From the NCBI GenBank assembly GCA_037013495.1, contig CM072801.1:31546001-31610000 (forward strand): DNA of 64,000 nucleotides, in the 5' to 3' direction. The stretch is from Hippophae tibetana. Its lineage: Eukaryota; Streptophyta; Magnoliopsida; Rosales; Elaeagnaceae. Shown piece by piece: positions 62,174-64,000 of the stretch (position 1 is its first letter; the number at the start of each line of letters is the position of its first letter). The translations under genes were made by a program, and so were the position numbers. Below the pieces are notes generated by a model. That model worked only from the letters and a program-made list of their open reading frames with translations, made no database searches and was not told the origin of the DNA.

Positions 62174-62817
62174 TTGCCAACCTCAAATAGGTTGGTGGCA
62201 TCTCATTGTATTGTTTTCAGTTCATGTTCTTTTCTGTTCCAATTTGATCATCTTAACCCTTTTCTGAGCAATTTACTCATTCTTAATCCTTTGAGTTCAT
62301 ATGTTGTTCCCCTAAAGGTTCCGCATCATTTGGTATCAAGCCTTTGTTGCTGAAAATATGTTATCTATCTTCTTATATTTATTTTTTGAATTTTACATTT
62401 AAAAAACACTTCATCCTATGAATTTTCTTTGCTTTCATTAGACACAAATCACAAAGAAAGATAGATATTTGTATACCAAGTCTTGTGTTTCGTATTAATT
62501 TTGTTGTCATTATTTTGTCTTTCGATTTCATTTCCTTTCTTTCTTTAAATTCTTTGTACCTTTTTCTTGTGTAATGTTTTCTATGTTCAATCTGTTTTTT
62601 TATTGAAAGAAACTATAGAGATACTACAGTTCATAGTTTCAAGAAAAACTAGGTTATTAATATCGGTGGCAATATTAAACTATTGAAACTATTAATTCGT
62701 GCATCGAAATGACTATTATAATGTAGCAAATAGCAACTATTTCGATTCCTAAAAAGACAATGGAAGAATAGTTTAGTTATCGGCATTTTTTAACCAAAAT
62801 TACTTTGTTTACAATAC
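62174..62817 (+). repeat. Mosaic B monomer with A patch
   Basis: aaaaaacacttcatc, ctatgaatttt and ttgctttcat (A-like) precede tagacacaaatc (B). It combines cattgtattg and tttctgagc of 57651 with the ctatgaatttt of 56519, so it appears to be a product of exchange between those two copies or their relatives. Confidence 0.78.
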
Positions 62818-63461
62818 TTGCCAACCTCTAATAAGTTGGTGGCATCTAATTGCATTGTTTTCAGTTTATATTCTATTCGGTTCCAATTTGATCATCTACA
62901 CCCTTTTCTAAGCAATTTACTCATTCGTAATCCTTTGAGTTCATATGTTGTTCCCCTAAAGGTTCCGCATCATTTGGTATCAAAGCCTTTGTTGCTGAAA
63001 ATATATTATCTATCTTCTTATATTTATTTTTTGAATTTTACATTTAAAAAAACTTCGTCCATTGAATTTTCTTTGCTTTCATAAGTAACAAACCACAATG
63101 AAAGATAGATATTTGTATAACAAGTCTTGTGTTTTTTTTTAATTTTCTTGTCATTATTTTGACTTTCCACATCATTTCCTTTCTTTCTTTAAATTCTTTG
63201 TACCTTTTTCTTGTTTAATGTTTTCTGTGTTCAATCTGTTTTTTTATTGAAAGAAACTATAGAGATACTACAGTTCATAGTTTCAAGAAAAACTAGGTTA
63301 TTAATATCGGTGGAAATATTAAACTGTTGTGACTTTTAATTCGTGCATCGAAATGACCATTATAATGTAGCAAATAGAAACTATTTCGATTCCTAAAAAG
63401 ACAATGAAACAATAGTTTAGTTATCGGCATTTTTTAACCAAAATTACATTGTTTACAATAC
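62818..63461 (+). repeat. A-front/B-tail chimeric monomer, second copy
   Basis: Same switch as 61041, within caagtcttgtgtttt, and the same private tail marker cttgtttaatg. The 3' half differs (attaatatcggtgg and aatgaccattat rather than attaatttcggtgg and aatgagtattat), so the copying tract that made this unit ended inside the B segment. Confidence 0.85.
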
Positions 63462-64000
63462 TTGCCAACCTCAAATAGGTTGGTGGCATCTCATTGCATT
63501 GTTTTCAGTTCATGTTCTTTTGGGTTCAAGTTTGATAATCTTAATCCTTTTCTAAACAATTTACTCATTCTTAATCCTTTGAGTTCATATGTTGTTCCCC
63601 TAAAGGTTCCGCATCATTTGGTATCAAAGCCTTTGTTGCTGAAAATATATTATCTATCTTCTTATATTTATTTTTTGAATTTTACATTTAAAAAAACTTC
63701 GCCCATTGAATTTTCTTTGCTTTCATAAGTAACAAACCACAATGAAAGATAGATATTTGTATAACAAGTCTTGTGTTTTCTTACAATTTTGCAGTTCGTA
63801 TTTTTTCTTTCGACTTAATTTCCTAGTTTTATTTAAATTCTTTGTACCATTTTCCTGTTTTATGTTTTCTAATTCGATTCCTAAAAACACACTTCAAGAA
63901 TAGTTTAGTTATCGGCATTTTTTTAACCAAAATTACTTTGTTTACAATACTTGCCAACCTCAAATAGGTTGGTGGCATCTCATTGTATTGTTTTCAGTTC

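Larger units (their letters stand above)
1..64000 (+). repeat. Dimeric AT-rich satellite DNA array (A 489 bp + B 644 bp)
   Basis: The whole window is a tandem array of two related monomers, each recognised by the landmark ttgccaacc about 40 bases after a poly-T tract. Seen directly: landmark spacing is 485-490 (A) or 642-645 (B), and 113 complete monomers fit end to end with no unique sequence between them and no inverted copy. Fronts of A and B are alike. Tails differ: A runs cataagtaacaaaccac, B runs cattagacacaaatcac and carries about 155 extra bases. Composition is about 28% G+C. Established knowledge: tandem arrays of this size with higher-order repeats belong to satellite DNA, often centromeric or pericentromeric. 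Inference: a plant nuclear genome is most likely. Function (centromeric or not) cannot be read from the sequence. Confidence 0.97.
61041..64000 (+). repeat. 3-monomer higher-order repeat, about 1777 bp, with A/B chimeras
   Basis: Starts: 61041 chimera (644 bp), 61685 A, 62174 B, 62818 chimera (644 bp), 63462 A, 63951 partial B to the window end. The unit is 1777 bases. The A differs between copies (cttaatacttttc versus cttaatccttttc), as do the tails of the two chimeras (attaatttcgg versus attaatatcgg), so they arose by mixing with the two gggttcaagttt dimer types of the preceding block. The array continues past the window. Confidence 0.86.

Noticed and set aside
192..63950. Recurrent + strand open frames of 82-88 codons in A monomers as genes
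   Set aside because: They start at TTG, lack a usable ATG, recur only because the repeat recurs, are frameshifted by single-base indels in many copies (for example aaaaaacac), and have the composition of translated AT-rich repeat.
1..64000. CRISPR array
   Set aside because: Repeat units are hundreds of bases long with no alternation of short direct repeats and unique spacers.
1..64000. CENP-B box
   Set aside because: No match to the nttcgnnnnanncgggn core; the cggg part is absent from the monomers. tttcgattcctaaaaa shares only the first few bases.
1..64000. Telomeric or rDNA spacer repeats
   Set aside because: No ttaggg- or tttaggg-type runs and no rRNA sequence next to the repeats.
1..64000. 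Bacterial, phage or plasmid origin
   Set aside because: No coding density, no recognisable replication or mobility gene, and a satellite structure that does not occur in such genomes.

Overview
This 64-kb window is one uninterrupted, head-to-tail satellite DNA array. I see no supportable protein gene, RNA gene, transposable element or unique sequence in it. Base composition is about 28% G+C (hand counts of a few 60-base lines), with the + strand visibly T-rich. It must come from a eukaryotic nuclear genome, because arrays of this length, homogeneity and nested higher-order structure are typical of centromeric or other heterochromatin. A plant is my best guess, because of the long AT-rich monomers and a motif resembling the initiator-methionine tRNA primer-binding site of plant LTR retrotransposons. 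I do not recognise the satellite family or species.

Two related monomers make up the array. A is 485-490 bp (mostly 489) and B is 642-645 bp (mostly 644). They share about 260 bp of front sequence and similar tails; B has an extra segment of about 155 bp near its 3' end. Counting from the landmark ttgccaacc, I placed 113 complete monomers (58 A, 53 B, 2 B-length chimeras) plus a partial one at each end, all in the same orientation. The default order is A-B-A-B, giving a dimer of about 1133 bp (1128-1135 locally).

Layout: 1-6010 is a divergent, irregular part with broken A/B order. 6011-11029 is a run of nearly identical 1132-1133 bp dimers. 11030-14430 is moderately variable dimers. 14431-18962 is a 4-monomer higher-order repeat (HOR, about 2266 bp). 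18963-26741 is two copies of a 7-monomer HOR (about 3889 bp). 26742-32254 is two copies of a 5-monomer HOR (about 2757 bp). 32255-38406 is mixed. 38407-42940 is two copies of a 4-monomer HOR (about 2267 bp) alternating two B subfamilies. 42941-47478 is homogenised 1135-bp dimers. 47479-49252 is a transition. 49253-58779 is a 10-monomer HOR (about 5649 bp), one full copy and one partial. 58780-61040 is two copies of a dimer with chimeric A monomers. 61041-64000 is a 3-monomer HOR (about 1777 bp) built on A/B chimeras.

Nothing here works as a set of genes. The content of interest is the array's history: an insertion/deletion that split one monomer into two, amplification at several scales, and recombination between A and B with breakpoints that can be seen. 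There is also a conserved 7-bp dyad at the start of monomers that coincides with some breakpoints. The recurring open frames of 82-88 codons are products of the repeat, begin at TTG rather than ATG, and are not annotated as genes.
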